Below are positions 55,169 to 64,000 of a stretch of DNA of 64,000 bases, in pieces; within the stretch, counting starts at the first letter, position 1, and each line of letters begins with the position of its first letter. The notes under the pieces are model-generated. The model had not been told where the DNA came from and searched no databases. It was given only the letters and a program-made list of their open reading frames with translations. Source of the stretch: Desmonostoc muscorum LEGE 12446 (GTDB lineage Bacteria > Cyanobacteriota > Cyanobacteriia > Cyanobacteriales > Nostocaceae); NCBI RefSeq assembly GCF_015207005.2, contig NZ_JADEXS020000001.1, forward strand, positions 5,417,001-5,481,000. Reading direction: 5' to 3'. The translations under genes were made by a program, and so were the position numbers.

Positions 55169-57370
55169 TTACCGATTAATGATTTGGATGTCGTGATTTG
55201 AACGCAGATTTGTATCAGCCCAAGAACATATCAAACCTTCTGGGCCTGGGTCAATTAGTTGTTCTGGTGATGATTGTCGTCTCCAAATTTCTCCTTGTTT
55301 GCGGATGGGAAATAGTAGGACGGGGCCTAGATGACGGACGCCTGGGGTTTGTTGCAGTAAGGCGACAATATCTGATGTATAAACTGGTCGCCCAAATGGC
55401 CAGCCTTGGCCGTCGAGTCCTCCGGTTAATGGATTTAAATATTTATACAGCAATACTCTTAAGTTGCGGCGAATTTCTTCTCTGGCGTAAGGATTATCGT
55501 AGGCAGGTTCTAGGGCAATTTCTGTTTGTACGGAAACACCTACGTAATTAGGTTCTTGTAGTTCTATTTGTACTCCTAATAGGCGTCTTTCATCTAAGTA
55601 ACTCAAGATTTGGTCTTGGAGTGCATGACTTAGACCAAATTCTTCTGGTGTCATACCATCGCCTTGAGCGATCGCATCTGTATTTGCAAAGGGCACTACT
55701 ATTAAACTAACTATACCTGCTTGGCTCCGTGAATTTGCTGGCAAACACCGGACGCGAGCGATCGCTCCTCTGCCTGCTTGTTGGGCTAAAACTTCAAAAT
55801 CTTCGGCGGTGACGGCGCGATCGCGGGTACGGAGGATTCGCGGTGCTTTCATCACTGCTTGTTCTAGTGATTCGGCATCGGCACCATTCATTGCTGGTAC
55901 ACGATTGATCACACTGGCAATGTATGGATATGCAGACTTCAAAAACTGAATTGCCCCAGCTTGCACATTGCCTTCTCTACCGCCGCCTGTGCGATATGCA
56001 ACCATTTTAATCTCTGCGCCACGGGGAGGAATCGCCCCATACTGGTGTTGAGATTCTCTGTTTTCCAGGGTGCTGACTTGTACAGATGTCTCGTCTAATC
56101 GTGGTTGCTGAATTCGCGATCGCACTTGTGTTTGCTGTTTGATTTGACCAGGTTCCCGAATCAAGGGGCCAAATTGCACTTCACCCGTGAGGGAATCTAC
56201 GGTGTAATGAAAGTGATGCGGTGCAGAATCAGCAAAATCTCTCACCTCAGTCCATTTCTGAGGTAAACCACCAGCGGGAGTAACTAAAATATACTCGTTT
56301 TCTTTGCGTTCTAAAATTGGTGAAGTTTGTAACTGGAAAACCTGACCGGGTGTACCATCACTAATTCCCAAGCGCTCATCGAGAATCAGTGTACTGTGAC
56401 TAGCTCTGACTGTACCGCCAATTGACCGCACTGCTAAACCAGTAATTCGCGGCGGACGATTGTAACCAGATTGATTGGTTTCGGTGATGGCAAAGGTACA
56501 GCGCAGCCAGCGACCCCGGTAAGAGGTAAAATTACTTACAGGCCAAATTTGAGGTAAATGCAAACGTAGCTCTGCACCTTGAGCCGGGTTTCCACCTTGT
56601 TGAGCCATCTCATAAAAACTGAAGCCGCGAGTTTTATCATCTGATTCTTGCAATAAAACCGACTGCCAATTTTCGCCATCCCAGGCTTCCCACTTGCGGG
56701 GCGGTTGATTGGGGTTAATCCCAGCGGGGGTAGCCGCAGCTCCTTGGAAAGTAATTTCTAAGACATTAGCATCTAGAGGATCGTCAGAATTAACCACTAA
56801 ATAAAAACAGTTACCAGGCTGGGGTTCCTCTTCAAATATTGGCTGTTCGTTACCTGTCCAGTAACCGTTAGATTGACGAGTCCAGGAAGTTGTGACTCTT
56901 TCTCGCAGAGATTGGGGAATATCTTCGGTGGTTTGGGCGGTTAAAAAGTGCTGTATCCGGGGTTTGCCAATAACTAGCGGCGAATCTGTGCTAAAAGTTA
57001 TAGATTGTGTTGTTTCAGTTTGAATAGTTGCAGCTTCTAATCCTGCCGGAATCGTGTAAGCTTCGGGTAGTTCAGCGGTTAAATAAAAAGTTAATTCTGT
57101 GTGTGCTGGGGCGGGAGGTTGGAGACGAATACCCAGTAATTCCAGAAAAGCTACATAATTTTTTCGGGGTACTTGGTTAAATCTAAGCAACATTTGGTCA
57201 GTTAACCAAGCAAATAACTCAATGAGCGTGATTCCTGGGTCGCTGAGATTGTGGTCTGTCCATTCGGGACAGTACCGGGGAATACGCATTATACATTCGT
57301 CTACCAAGTCATCGAAAGCGCGATCGTCTAAGTTGGAAGAAGGTAATTTTGGTAAAAAGTCAAAGTTCAC
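55169..57370 (-). CDS. Putative baseplate assembly protein J-like (Afp11-type)
   Basis: A 733-aa protein. It starts DDLVDECIMRIPRYCPEWTD with LIELFAWLTDQMLLRFNQVP, the usual start of the large baseplate J-like proteins. A beta-rich middle follows, then the J-like core (MKAPRILRTRDRAVTAEDFE, GRGAIARVRCLPANSR) and a C-terminal domain (NLRVLLYKYLNPLTGGLDGQ GWPFGR). It forms a wedge of the contractile baseplate. It overlaps the gp25 gene by four bases, which supports cotranscription. Confidence 0.88.
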   Translation of the reverse strand: MNFDFLPKLPSSNLDDRAFDDLVDECIMRIPRYCPEWTDHNLSDPGITLIELFAWLTDQMLLRFNQVPRKNYVAFLELLGIRLQPPAPAHTELTFYLTAELPEAYTIPAGLEAATIQTETTQSITFSTDSPLVIGKPRIQHFLTAQTTEDIPQSLRERVTTSWTRQSNGYWTGNEQPIFEEEPQPGNCFYLVVNSDDPLDANVLEITFQGAAATPAGINPNQPPRKWEAWDGENWQSVLLQESDDKTRGFSFYEMAQQGGNPAQGAELRLHLPQIWPVSNFTSYRGRWLRCTFAITETNQSGYNRPPRITGLAVRSIGGTVRASHSTLILDERLGISDGTPGQVFQLQTSPILERKENEYILVTPAGGLPQKWTEVRDFADSAPHHFHYTVDSLTGEVQFGPLIREPGQIKQQTQVRSRIQQPRLDETSVQVSTLENRESQHQYGAIPPRGAEIKMVAYRTGGGREGNVQAGAIQFLKSAYPYIASVINRVPAMNGADAESLEQAVMKAPRILRTRDRAVTAEDFEVLAQQAGRGAIARVRCLPANSRSQAGIVSLIVVPFANTDAIAQGDGMTPEEFGLSHALQDQILSYLDERRLLGVQIELQEPNYVGVSVQTEIALEPAYDNPYAREEIRRNLRVLLYKYLNPLTGGLDGQGWPFGRPVYTSDIVALLQQTPGVRHLGPVLLFPIRKQGEIWRRQSSPEQLIDPGPEGLICSWADTNLRSNHDIQIINR

Positions 57371-57789
57371 GATTCCTCCCCAGCTGAAACCAAATAAAAA
57401 GGATAAACAAAACTATAAATATCGTGACTCTCTTTGAGTCGATAATTGATGGTAATATCTACTCTGCCGCGCACAGGGTCAGCTTCAGTGAGAACTCGAT
57501 CAACAAAAATGCGTGGTTCCCAAACTTCTAAAGCTTCCAAAACATAAATCCGAATTCGCAGTAGGGTGTCAGTATTTAAAGGTGCAAACGCCAGTTCTGA
57601 CAACCGCGAACCAAAATTAGGTCGATAAACCCTCTCACCTACTCCAGTGCGGAGGATAATCCAAATAGATTCTTTAACTTTTTGTTCTTCACGGCTAAGC
57701 TGTATCCCACCTTGCACATTCAAGCGCAGAGGATAAGCCAAACCGGTTCCCAAATAGGCTCGATCGCGACCATAAACCATATCTGGCAC
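57367..57789 (-). CDS. gp25/GPW-family baseplate wedge protein
   Basis: A 140-aa protein. IQLSREEQKVKESIWIILRT and GERVYRPNFGSRLSELAF are the GPW/gp25 signature (EPR-like core in VWEPRIFVDRV). It is a baseplate wedge component next to the J-like protein, as in T4 and eCIS (Afp9). It is the first gene on this strand after the PEP-CTERM interruption. Confidence 0.88.
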   Translation of the reverse strand: MPDMVYGRDRAYLGTGLAYPLRLNVQGGIQLSREEQKVKESIWIILRTGVGERVYRPNFGSRLSELAFAPLNTDTLLRIRIYVLEALEVWEPRIFVDRVLTEADPVRGRVDITINYRLKESHDIYSFVYPFYLVSAGEES

Positions 57790-58035
57790 TTAGACAGCTG
57801 TGACATGTATATGTTCAAAGATATCGGCACAAAGGGGGAAAGCCTATTCGCCAAAGGTCGAGGATGGGGGGAAGGGGGCAGGGGGCAGGGGGCAGGGGGC
57901 AGGGGGAGAAATGACCAATGACTAATGACCAATTCAGCACTTGTCACTTTGCTGTATCTTTAATAAAGTGTCATTGGTTTTGGGGTACGCTGTAGCTTAA
58001 AGATTTCCAAGATCCGCGATTGCACTAACAAGCTC
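57790..58035. other. Divergent intergenic region with GGGGGCA repeats
   Basis: A GGGGGCA heptamer is repeated five times at about 57871-57904. The rest shows no structure. It should contain the promoters of gp25 (leftward) and of the PEP-CTERM gene (rightward). Confidence 0.5.
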
Positions 58036-58641
58036 ATGAAAAATTTAGCTCTATTATCTGCTACAGCTATTGCTGCTACGTCGGGATTAGTTTTCGGCAC
58101 AATGCAAGCCGCTTCTGCTTTAAATTGGACCTGGAATTATTCTGGTGTTGGCATAACGGCCGACGGTACTTTCATCACTAATGACACTCCTGACGATTTG
58201 GGTTTTTACCAAATTTTGGGAATTACTGGTACACGAAATGGTGAAACAATTACTGGTCTGCAACCTGCTGGAACTCCAATACCAGGAAACGAACCTTTTA
58301 ATGTTGACAATTTAATTAGTCTTAATGCTCAGCAGTTAACGGGTGACGGTTTCGGATATTCTACTTCTGGGGGAAATTATTCTAGTCCATTTTTCGCTAG
58401 TTTTTTGCCGACACCGGGTTATTTAGAGGTTTTTTCTGCGCCGCCACTGACACCAGGTTTTGAAAATTTCGGGCCAGAAGATAGTGAATTAACTATTAGT
58501 TTTTCTGCAAGTATAGTCACCGTCCCTGAATCCACCTCTATTTTTAGCTTACTCGCCTTCGGTACTCTCGGCGTTGTTTCAGTATTTAAACGTAACAAGT
58601 CATCCAAATTTACTGGTAAGACAGAAAAAGTAATTTCGTAA
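58036..58641 (+). CDS. PEP-CTERM sorting domain protein
   Basis: A 201-aa protein with a signal peptide (LALLSATAIAATSGLVF, likely cut after ASA|LN). The middle is beta-rich with no known domain. The C-terminus reads VPESTSIFSLLAFGTLGVVS followed by FKRNKSSK: the PEP motif, a membrane helix and a basic tail recognised by exosortase. It should be exported and processed at the membrane. It is on the strand opposite to the injection-system genes on both sides, so it interrupts their order. Confidence 0.88.
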   Translation: MKNLALLSATAIAATSGLVFGTMQAASALNWTWNYSGVGITADGTFITNDTPDDLGFYQILGITGTRNGETITGLQPAGTPIPGNEPFNVDNLISLNAQQLTGDGFGYSTSGGNYSSPFFASFLPTPGYLEVFSAPPLTPGFENFGPEDSELTISFSASIVTVPESTSIFSLLAFGTLGVVSVFKRNKSSKFTGKTEKVIS

Positions 58642-58660
58642 ATCTTAAGTAGGGTGTCTT

Positions 58661-58728
58661 ATACCATTTCACTAAAACCTTGATACATATAGATTTCGCG
58701 TAGGGGCACGGCAGTGCCGTGCCCTTAC
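58661..58728. repeat. Repeat element sharing ends with 18555-18996
   Basis: ATACCATTTCACTAAAACC and CTTGATACATATAGATTT match the left end of the composite at 18555. A near-perfect palindrome follows (GTAGGGGCACGGCA and its mirror, 58700-58728). Confidence 0.7.
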
Positions 58729-58802
58729 TAACTTGTGTATACACGGTAGTACTAAGGGGAGGGGCGGTTTTGGCTCCCTACTTCCCACTCCCCGTTCCCG
58801 AT

Positions 58803-60593
58803 TTAATTAAGGCGAATGATTGCACCTCTGACTGTAATGTTACCGTTGGCGGTAATGTCTATATTGCCAACAGCATCTAATGAAAGATTACCTTTTGATT
58901 TCACTGAAACAGATTTACTTGCGTCGCTCATTTCGATTGAATGACCACCTGTGGTTTCAATGGTAATAGATTTTCTTCCATCGTCCATTTTGATTGTATG
59001 ACCGCCGGCGGTTTTAATTTCGATATGGCGATCGCTATCATTGAGATACATTTTGTGACCGGCTTGAGTTTCTGTGCGAATACCTGTTTTACTGCTGGCT
59101 TTATCTTCTTCGACGAACTGTAAAACATGACCAACACGAGTTTTAATGGTGCGTAATCTGACACCCTTGCTGCCAACTGAGTCATCTACTTTTTCTGGTG
59201 GTGCGTCTTTACCATTCCATACGCCACCAATGACGTAGGGACGGTGGATATCGCCATGTTCAAAACCGACTAATACTTCATCGTTTATTTCTGGTAAACA
59301 GTCGAAACCTCTGTTTGGCCCTGCTCCCACAGCTACAACTCTCGCCCAGTCGCTTGCATGTTCTTCTGTGAGAGTGGGAAACTTGACTTTTACTCTACCC
59401 CATTTCTCTGGGTCTTTATTATCAGTCACGATTCCGACTAATAAAGTCTCAGATGGCTGTAAATGTTTTTTCGTGGATAGAGTTGTGAATAAGTTAGCAG
59501 CACGTAAGCCCCGGACGCTGAAATCGGTTTCATAAACCCGCCCGTTGTAGAAATGGCGCGTTTCTGTGACATAATATTCACCATTATACCGAGTGCCTAA
59601 TTCTTGAAGACGAACCACCCGCCTCGGTCGAATTTCCGGATTCCCGAATGCTTTAGCATCTGCAAAAACAAATTCTCCTCCCAGTTCATCACACAAAGCC
59701 TGAGCCATTACATCTGCTTGTTTTTGAGTAGCAACAGGTTTATCTACAACAATCATTTTGGGAGCTTGAAGATTGCGAAATTTATTACTGGTACTACTTC
59801 CTAGCTGATTACCTGTCTTAGTTATTTGCTTTTCTTTGTTGGCTGTTGAACTAATCAATTGTTTTTTGGTATAGTCCCAGCCACGTACTTCCACAGAACT
59901 CACTTGCTCAGCACTGGTGACACGGGTACTAAATTTACTAATCTCAACTAGCCATTTCAAGGGTAAAGACGCCTGACTTTCTGGTTTGCAAAAATTTATG
60001 TTGTCTTCTGTAACAAATAAATCGAAACCAATGCGAGCAGCTCTTTCTTGCAAAAACTCCATATTAGTTTGGTTTTCTTGAAAGACATATTTATGAACTT
60101 CGCCACTTTCGTCTATTTTTCCAATATCTATACCTACTTCTTTAACGATTTTTTTTACTATTTGGCTATCAGTTATATTTAAAAAAGAACGATTATAACG
60201 CCCCCTGTGAAGACGATGGGAAATATCATAGCCGCGAACAATCATATTAGCTTCAGATTTTTCATTGAAGTGAACTTCCATCCCTGTAATTTCGCCTTCA
60301 ATCAGGACGTTTCTTTTATCAGTCCTAAAATTTTGATCTTGAGTAGTACTCGATTTGAAACCTAACGTTACTTTATTCCCAATTTTAAAAAGTTCTTGAT
60401 GTCGCCAAGGTTGATTTTCTGGACGGTTAGATGTAGGAATATAGCTATTATGTATTACCAACGTAAACATTGCTGGTAAATGCAGACTTTCTTCTACGGT
60501 TATTTGTAGTAAATCTTTGAGTAATTCAGGAGAAGCGGGGTTTCCTTCTATCTGAACTAAAGGGTCGCTTAAATAAAGGCTTTCGTTAGTCAT
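58803..60593 (-). CDS. VgrG-like spike/baseplate hub protein
   Basis: A 596-aa protein. The N-terminal gpD/gp27-like hub covers about 1-370 (EESLHLPAMFTLVIHN, YNRSFLNITDSQIVKKIVKE, TNMEFLQERAARIGFDLFVT). The OB-fold gp5/VgrG region is at about 380-480 (LVGIVTDNKDPEKWGRVKV, DEVLVGFEHGDIHRPYVIGG). A C-terminal beta-prism spike is built from repeats such as GGHTIKMDDGRKSITIET and GGHSIEMSDASKSVSV. No lysozyme or effector domain is fused. It forms the piercing tip of the injection system. Confidence 0.9.
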   Translation of the reverse strand: MTNESLYLSDPLVQIEGNPASPELLKDLLQITVEESLHLPAMFTLVIHNSYIPTSNRPENQPWRHQELFKIGNKVTLGFKSSTTQDQNFRTDKRNVLIEGEITGMEVHFNEKSEANMIVRGYDISHRLHRGRYNRSFLNITDSQIVKKIVKEVGIDIGKIDESGEVHKYVFQENQTNMEFLQERAARIGFDLFVTEDNINFCKPESQASLPLKWLVEISKFSTRVTSAEQVSSVEVRGWDYTKKQLISSTANKEKQITKTGNQLGSSTSNKFRNLQAPKMIVVDKPVATQKQADVMAQALCDELGGEFVFADAKAFGNPEIRPRRVVRLQELGTRYNGEYYVTETRHFYNGRVYETDFSVRGLRAANLFTTLSTKKHLQPSETLLVGIVTDNKDPEKWGRVKVKFPTLTEEHASDWARVVAVGAGPNRGFDCLPEINDEVLVGFEHGDIHRPYVIGGVWNGKDAPPEKVDDSVGSKGVRLRTIKTRVGHVLQFVEEDKASSKTGIRTETQAGHKMYLNDSDRHIEIKTAGGHTIKMDDGRKSITIETTGGHSIEMSDASKSVSVKSKGNLSLDAVGNIDITANGNITVRGAIIRLN

Positions 60594-60689
60594 AAGCTAG
60601 AATTTGCGCTTCCAGCGCACCAAAAATGTGACCCAAAATCCAAATTCAAAATTGAAATAATCTAAAATCTAAAATCCTAATTAAGTTGT

Positions 60690-61232
60690 TTACAACCGGC
60701 TATCTTGCTGGCGAGCTGCACCTCTAGAAGCAGATTCTCGTCCTCCGGGAAGGTTATTTTGATTGACTTCTTGCAACTCTATATCTACCATTGCCCTAAC
60801 TGGTGTGCCATCAGTCAGAAACATATTTAATGTGTAAGTTACTTTCTTAATTACACAATGAAAGTACACCGTTCCCCATGTCAGGATGTAAACAGGTGGA
60901 CGTTTGTCACCTGCTCCTTTTTTTGTTTCTACACCTTTCTTAATTTTGTCTATATACTTTTCCATCACCGACTCTTTAGTTTCATAAGTATCGAATAACA
61001 ATTGTTTCAGGGTAAACATGTAGGGTTTAACACCAGAAAAATTAATCTTTGGCAGCAAGTCGGTGCCTCTATTCCCATCATTGCTTTTCCATTCAACCAT
61101 CCGACTAAAGCTAATTTCTGTCGGATTAAACATCAATTCAATGTCCTCTGCTTCACCGTTATAAGCTACAAGTTTGGCTTTCTCAAGTTGTGGTTTACGC
61201 TTTTTGGTAACAATAATTGATGGAGTTGTCAT
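60690..61232 (-). CDS. CIS tube/LysM-type adaptor protein (Afp7-like)
   Basis: A 180-aa protein. LVAYNGEAEDIELMFNPTEI SFSR-type start and PYMFTLKQLLFDTYETKESV match the small baseplate adaptor placed before VgrG in contractile injection systems, often named a LysM-domain or CIS tube protein. A C-terminal LysM is not visible here (the tail LPGGRESASRGAARQ is short). It would join the inner tube to the spike. It sits between the long repeat protein and VgrG, in the usual order. Confidence 0.82.
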   Translation of the reverse strand: MTTPSIIVTKKRKPQLEKAKLVAYNGEAEDIELMFNPTEISFSRMVEWKSNDGNRGTDLLPKINFSGVKPYMFTLKQLLFDTYETKESVMEKYIDKIKKGVETKKGAGDKRPPVYILTWGTVYFHCVIKKVTYTLNMFLTDGTPVRAMVDIELQEVNQNNLPGGRESASRGAARQQDSRL

Positions 61233-61265
61233 TTGAGTATTTCTCCTATATTTCTTGAATGAAGT

Positions 61266-64000
61266 TTACCAAGATAAACGACCTGAGTAACCGCCATGAC
61301 GTTCTCTCTCAATTTCCAAACGTTGGCGTAGTCTGCTATAAATTTCACGGGCTAAAGCTTCAAGTTCAGCCGTATCATCTTTGTTATCTTCTTCCTGTTT
61401 TGCAGAACTGCTTTGTACAGTCTCCGTTATTGATTCTGTGTTTTCAGATGTGGGTGCAGTGACTTCTCCACCATCAGCAAAGCCTCTAGGTGCAGGAAGA
61501 TGTTTAGCAAAAATTTGTGATGATTCTGATGATGTAGAAATATCAGAAAATTCGGAATTTTGATTATTAGATTGACCACCACTAAATAAGCTTGTGAATT
61601 CATCATTATTTCCATTGAATAATTCTTGCACACTTGACCATTGAGAAGGTGTATCTGACCGTTGGGAAGGTGTGTTAGCAGTAGAATTTGCTTTTCTAAA
61701 AATCAGGGGGGGCGATGAATATTGAGGTGAAGTAACAACTGCATCACTCGTTTTGTTTTCAACAGTACTGAGTTGGGGAGAATTGAGTACCGAAAGTTTT
61801 TGTTTTCCAACATTCAACCCCAAGGAAGCAGGAATTAAAGAATTAGATTCTTGAGGTTTGAGTTGTAATGAAGTGTCTGGAAAAGAATCGACTTTAGTCG
61901 AACTCTGCCCAGAAGTTGTTTTTTCGGGTTCTTTGGTATTGGGTGGCTGTAAACTTGGAAGAATAATATCGTCTGGTGTACCGCCGGTGTTGATGTGCTG
62001 TAGTAGAGGTAGATTTTTCTGTGCATCCCTGGTATTAATGACAAACTCCCCAGGTGTCAGCATTGCAGGTACTGTATCCGAGGGTGCTATCTGCTGTTTA
62101 TTTTGAATTTGGGAGTCTGTTACTTGACCACCAGTAGCATAACCTTTAGGTGCTGGCAAATTTTGAATGGTGGTATTTTGTTCAACTTCAGGTGGTGTGC
62201 TTACCTGATTTTGGAGAAAAGCTGGCTTTTCTGAGATATCTTGGAGATCTGAGGTATCAACAAAGGTTGAAATTTCAGAAGAATTGGCGATCGCACCTAA
62301 TAATTCTGACTCTACTATTTGTTCATTTTCAGCTATTTTTGGGAAAATGTTCGATGTTTCCCCAACATTTGAGGACACATCGCTAACTTTTGCTGCTTCA
62401 ATAATCTCTGGCGATATGTTGCTAACTTTTGGTGCTTCAATAATCTCCGGCGATGTGGCGTTGACTACTGGTGATTCAACAATTTCAGGAGAGATGTTGC
62501 TAATTTTTGATGCTTGAACAATCTCAGGCGATGTGGCGTTGACTACTGGTGATTCAACAATTTCAGGGGATATGTTGCTAACTTTTGCTGTTTCAACAAT
62601 CTCAGATGATATTTTGCTTTCAACAATTTCAGGAGAGATATTGCTAACTTTTGCTGCTTGAACAATCTCAGGCGATGTGGCGTTGACTACTGGTGATTCA
62701 ACAATTTCAGGAGAGATATTGCTAACTTTTGCTGTTTCAACAATCTCAGATGATATTTTGCTTTCAACAATTTCAGGAGATATATTGCTAACTTTTGCTG
62801 CTTCAACAATCTCAGGCGATGTGGCGTTGACTACTGGTGATTCTACAATTTCAGGGGATATGTTGCTAACTTTTGCTGCTTCAACAATCTCAGGTGGTGC
62901 TAAGATAGGCTGATTTTCTGTAGACTCGCTGATAGTATTCTCAAGATTGTTGTCACGTTGCAGTGAAATTAGATTTGTTCGGACATCTGAGACATTAACC
63001 GCCGCAGTAGATTGTGACTCTGAAGTTACTAACTGTTCTTTGTCACTAGATTTTTGTAATAAACTAGATGTCTCTTCAATATTGGCTGAGGTAGGTGTTA
63101 ATTGAACAGGCGCAGAGGCTAAAGATTTACTCCTAACACTAGAGTCAATTTCTTGTTGTGACTCAATAGGATCTTTTGGAACTAAAATAGGTTCTAGGGT
63201 AGCACCGCTGTGTGTCTCTACAGGATTTTCAGTAATTGCTGACGATAAAGGAGCATTTTTTAGAGAACTATCAGCGACAAAATTATCTGTGTGAAAATTA
63301 CTCGTGGTGTTTTCTGATATTAAATCTGGCTCAATAGTATTATTTGTATTTAGCGATTCTTGTTCCGGTGATGGAGAATTGGGGATTGGTAATATTTCTT
63401 TTTTTTGAATTACATTTCTCAGAGAAGGGGTGCTTTGATTTTCAACTTGAGAAGTAAATTCATCGGGTTCAATATCTTGTTGCAGTGGCGTTGGGCTAAC
63501 TGAGATATCTGGAATATCAATTTTTTGTGATGATGATTGACTAGTTTTAATATCTTGTTGCAGTGGCGTTGGGCTAACTGAGATATCTGGAATATCAACT
63601 TTTTGTGATGATTGACTAGTTTCAATATATTGTTGCAGTGGCTTTGGGCTAACTGAGATATCTGGAATATCAACTTTTTGTGATGATGATTGACTAGTTT
63701 GAATATCTTGTTGCGGTGGCGTTGGAATGACTTCTGATACTTCAGTTACTACTTGTTGTTGATTATTGTTAAAGTTACTAGGTGAGCTAAATTTTTCCTC
63801 GTTATTGTGAGATACAGGAAATTCTCTCGGCGAATTCTCTGCTAATTCACTTGTGTTATCGTTTAATTTTTTATTTTGCTGTAATGGCGAAATATTTTTG
63901 GAAATAGTCGGTTCTGCCCTAGATAAACTAGATGGTAACTCAGAAATTACTTGCGATTCTTCCTTGGCTATATTCCTAAACAAAGTTGGTTGATCTTGAA
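61266..64000 (-). CDS. Long repeat-rich injection-system protein (5' end beyond the window)
   Basis: At least 911 residues; the frame stays open to 64000, so the start lies outside. The bulk is Ser/Pro/Gln-rich and disordered. Four copies of a roughly 27-residue unit (DIPDISVSPTPLQQDI) lie at about 63464-63724, and about 16 copies of a 13-residue unit (SPEIVEAAKVSNI, alternating with SPEIVESPVVNAT) at 62370-62898. Two motifs, LPAPKGYATGGQVTD and LPAPRGFADGGEVT, precede SDTVPAMLTPGEFVI, a segment seen in phage tail tape-measure proteins. The basic C terminus (AREIYSRLRQRLEIERERHG) is typical of eCIS cluster proteins. Possible roles are tape measure, linker or cargo. Confidence 0.75.
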   Translation of the reverse strand, partial: QDQPTLFRNIAKEESQVISELPSSLSRAEPTISKNISPLQQNKKLNDNTSELAENSPREFPVSHNNEEKFSSPSNFNNNQQQVVTEVSEVIPTPPQQDIQTSQSSSQKVDIPDISVSPKPLQQYIETSQSSQKVDIPDISVSPTPLQQDIKTSQSSSQKIDIPDISVSPTPLQQDIEPDEFTSQVENQSTPSLRNVIQKKEILPIPNSPSPEQESLNTNNTIEPDLISENTTSNFHTDNFVADSSLKNAPLSSAITENPVETHSGATLEPILVPKDPIESQQEIDSSVRSKSLASAPVQLTPTSANIEETSSLLQKSSDKEQLVTSESQSTAAVNVSDVRTNLISLQRDNNLENTISESTENQPILAPPEIVEAAKVSNISPEIVESPVVNATSPEIVEAAKVSNISPEIVESKISSEIVETAKVSNISPEIVESPVVNATSPEIVQAAKVSNISPEIVESKISSEIVETAKVSNISPEIVESPVVNATSPEIVQASKISNISPEIVESPVVNATSPEIIEAPKVSNISPEIIEAAKVSDVSSNVGETSNIFPKIAENEQIVESELLGAIANSSEISTFVDTSDLQDISEKPAFLQNQVSTPPEVEQNTTIQNLPAPKGYATGGQVTDSQIQNKQQIAPSDTVPAMLTPGEFVINTRDAQKNLPLLQHINTGGTPDDIILPSLQPPNTKEPEKTTSGQSSTKVDSFPDTSLQLKPQESNSLIPASLGLNVGKQKLSVLNSPQLSTVENKTSDAVVTSPQYSSPPLIFRKANSTANTPSQRSDTPSQWSSVQELFNGNNDEFTSLFSGGQSNNQNSEFSDISTSSESSQIFAKHLPAPRGFADGGEVTAPTSENTESITETVQSSSAKQEEDNKDDTAELEALAREIYSRLRQRLEIERERHGGYSGRLSW
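62370..62898. repeat. 39-bp coding tandem repeats in the long eCIS protein
   Basis: Units encoding SPEIVExxKVSNI are repeated about 16 times with higher-order duplication (blocks with SPEIVESKIS and SPEIVESPVVNAT alternate). Recent expansion is likely because some blocks are identical over long stretches. Confidence 0.85.
63464..63724. repeat. About 80-bp coding tandem repeats
   Basis: Four units encode Q(D/Y)I.TSQSS(S)QKVDIPDISVSPxPLQ. Units differ by a Ser codon insertion and a few substitutions. Confidence 0.85.

Noticed and set aside
57682..57947. 79- and 75-codon frames around the gp25 upstream region
   Set aside because: They run through GGGGGCA repeats and the real gp25 gene on the other frame.
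52528..64000. Prophage
   Set aside because: Only baseplate, spike and tube-type genes are present, with DUF4157 proteins nearby; no capsid, portal, terminase or integrase.

Overview
The window looks like a chromosome piece of a filamentous, probably heterocystous (Nostocales-type) cyanobacterium. Evidence seen directly: many GCGATCGC (HIP1) octamers, dispersed cyanobacterial intergenic repeats (GGGGATTGGGGACT tracts, TTTTAGATTTTGGATT tracts, AATTCAGGAGTCAGAATTC tracts), many short inverted-repeat (MITE-like) elements, a PEP-CTERM protein, and the baseplate part of a contractile injection system of the type known from multicellular cyanobacteria. No rRNA, tRNA or CRISPR array was recognised.

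Layout. 0.2-3.7 kb: two tandem von Willebrand A (VWA) proteins, then a DUF2281/PIN toxin-antitoxin pair sitting directly against a 228-bp remnant of a third VWA gene. 3.8-6.4 kb (minus strand): a compact defence-like operon of Xre regulator, retron-type reverse transcriptase and RecB/Cas4/MGME1-like PD-(D/E)XK nuclease, with overlapping genes. It is preceded by a 54-aa membrane peptide and by about 500 noncoding bases that can fold into an msr-msd-like RNA. This is the best candidate for a novel system. 6.5-7.3 kb: a DUF433/DUF5615 toxin-antitoxin pair and a decayed pentapeptide-repeat gene. 7.3-12 kb: VOC and GNAT proteins, then an AT-rich block with a large putative outer-membrane protein split by a one-base shift in a poly-A run, and a small exported protein.

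12.8-36 kb is mostly chromosomal backbone: PIN/TRAM protein, HemW, sugar-nucleotide pyrophosphorylase, two PD-(D/E)XK-like orphan proteins, LD-carboxypeptidase, a dynamin-like GTPase, a response regulator, a polysaccharide deacetylase, a DUF697 GTPase, a sensor kinase, a DUF937 protein, a PPOX-class flavoprotein, a GNAT protein, and a succinyl-CoA synthetase-like pair whose alpha subunit lacks the usual phosphohistidine. A PIN toxin-antitoxin pair follows.

36.4-44 kb: a TPR protein, then two genes with paralogous 5' leaders. One is a putative injection-system cargo/toxin; the other is a DUF4157 (HELTH) protein fused to an OmpA domain. A HEAT-repeat lipoprotein-like gene overlaps the latter. 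44.5-52.4 kb: an ethylene-receptor-like hybrid histidine kinase, a formylglycine-generating enzyme next to its likely client sulfatase, a BASS-family transporter, and a pentapeptide protein. 52.5-64 kb (minus strand): contractile injection system genes (long repeat-rich protein running off the edge, tube/LysM-type protein, VgrG-like spike, gp25, baseplate J-like, tail protein I-like, DUF4159-like protein), interrupted by a PEP-CTERM gene on the plus strand. Sheath, tube and ATPase genes are not in the window and are presumably beyond its right edge. The DUF4157 genes at 38-43 kb are inferred to be cargo or accessory proteins of this machine.
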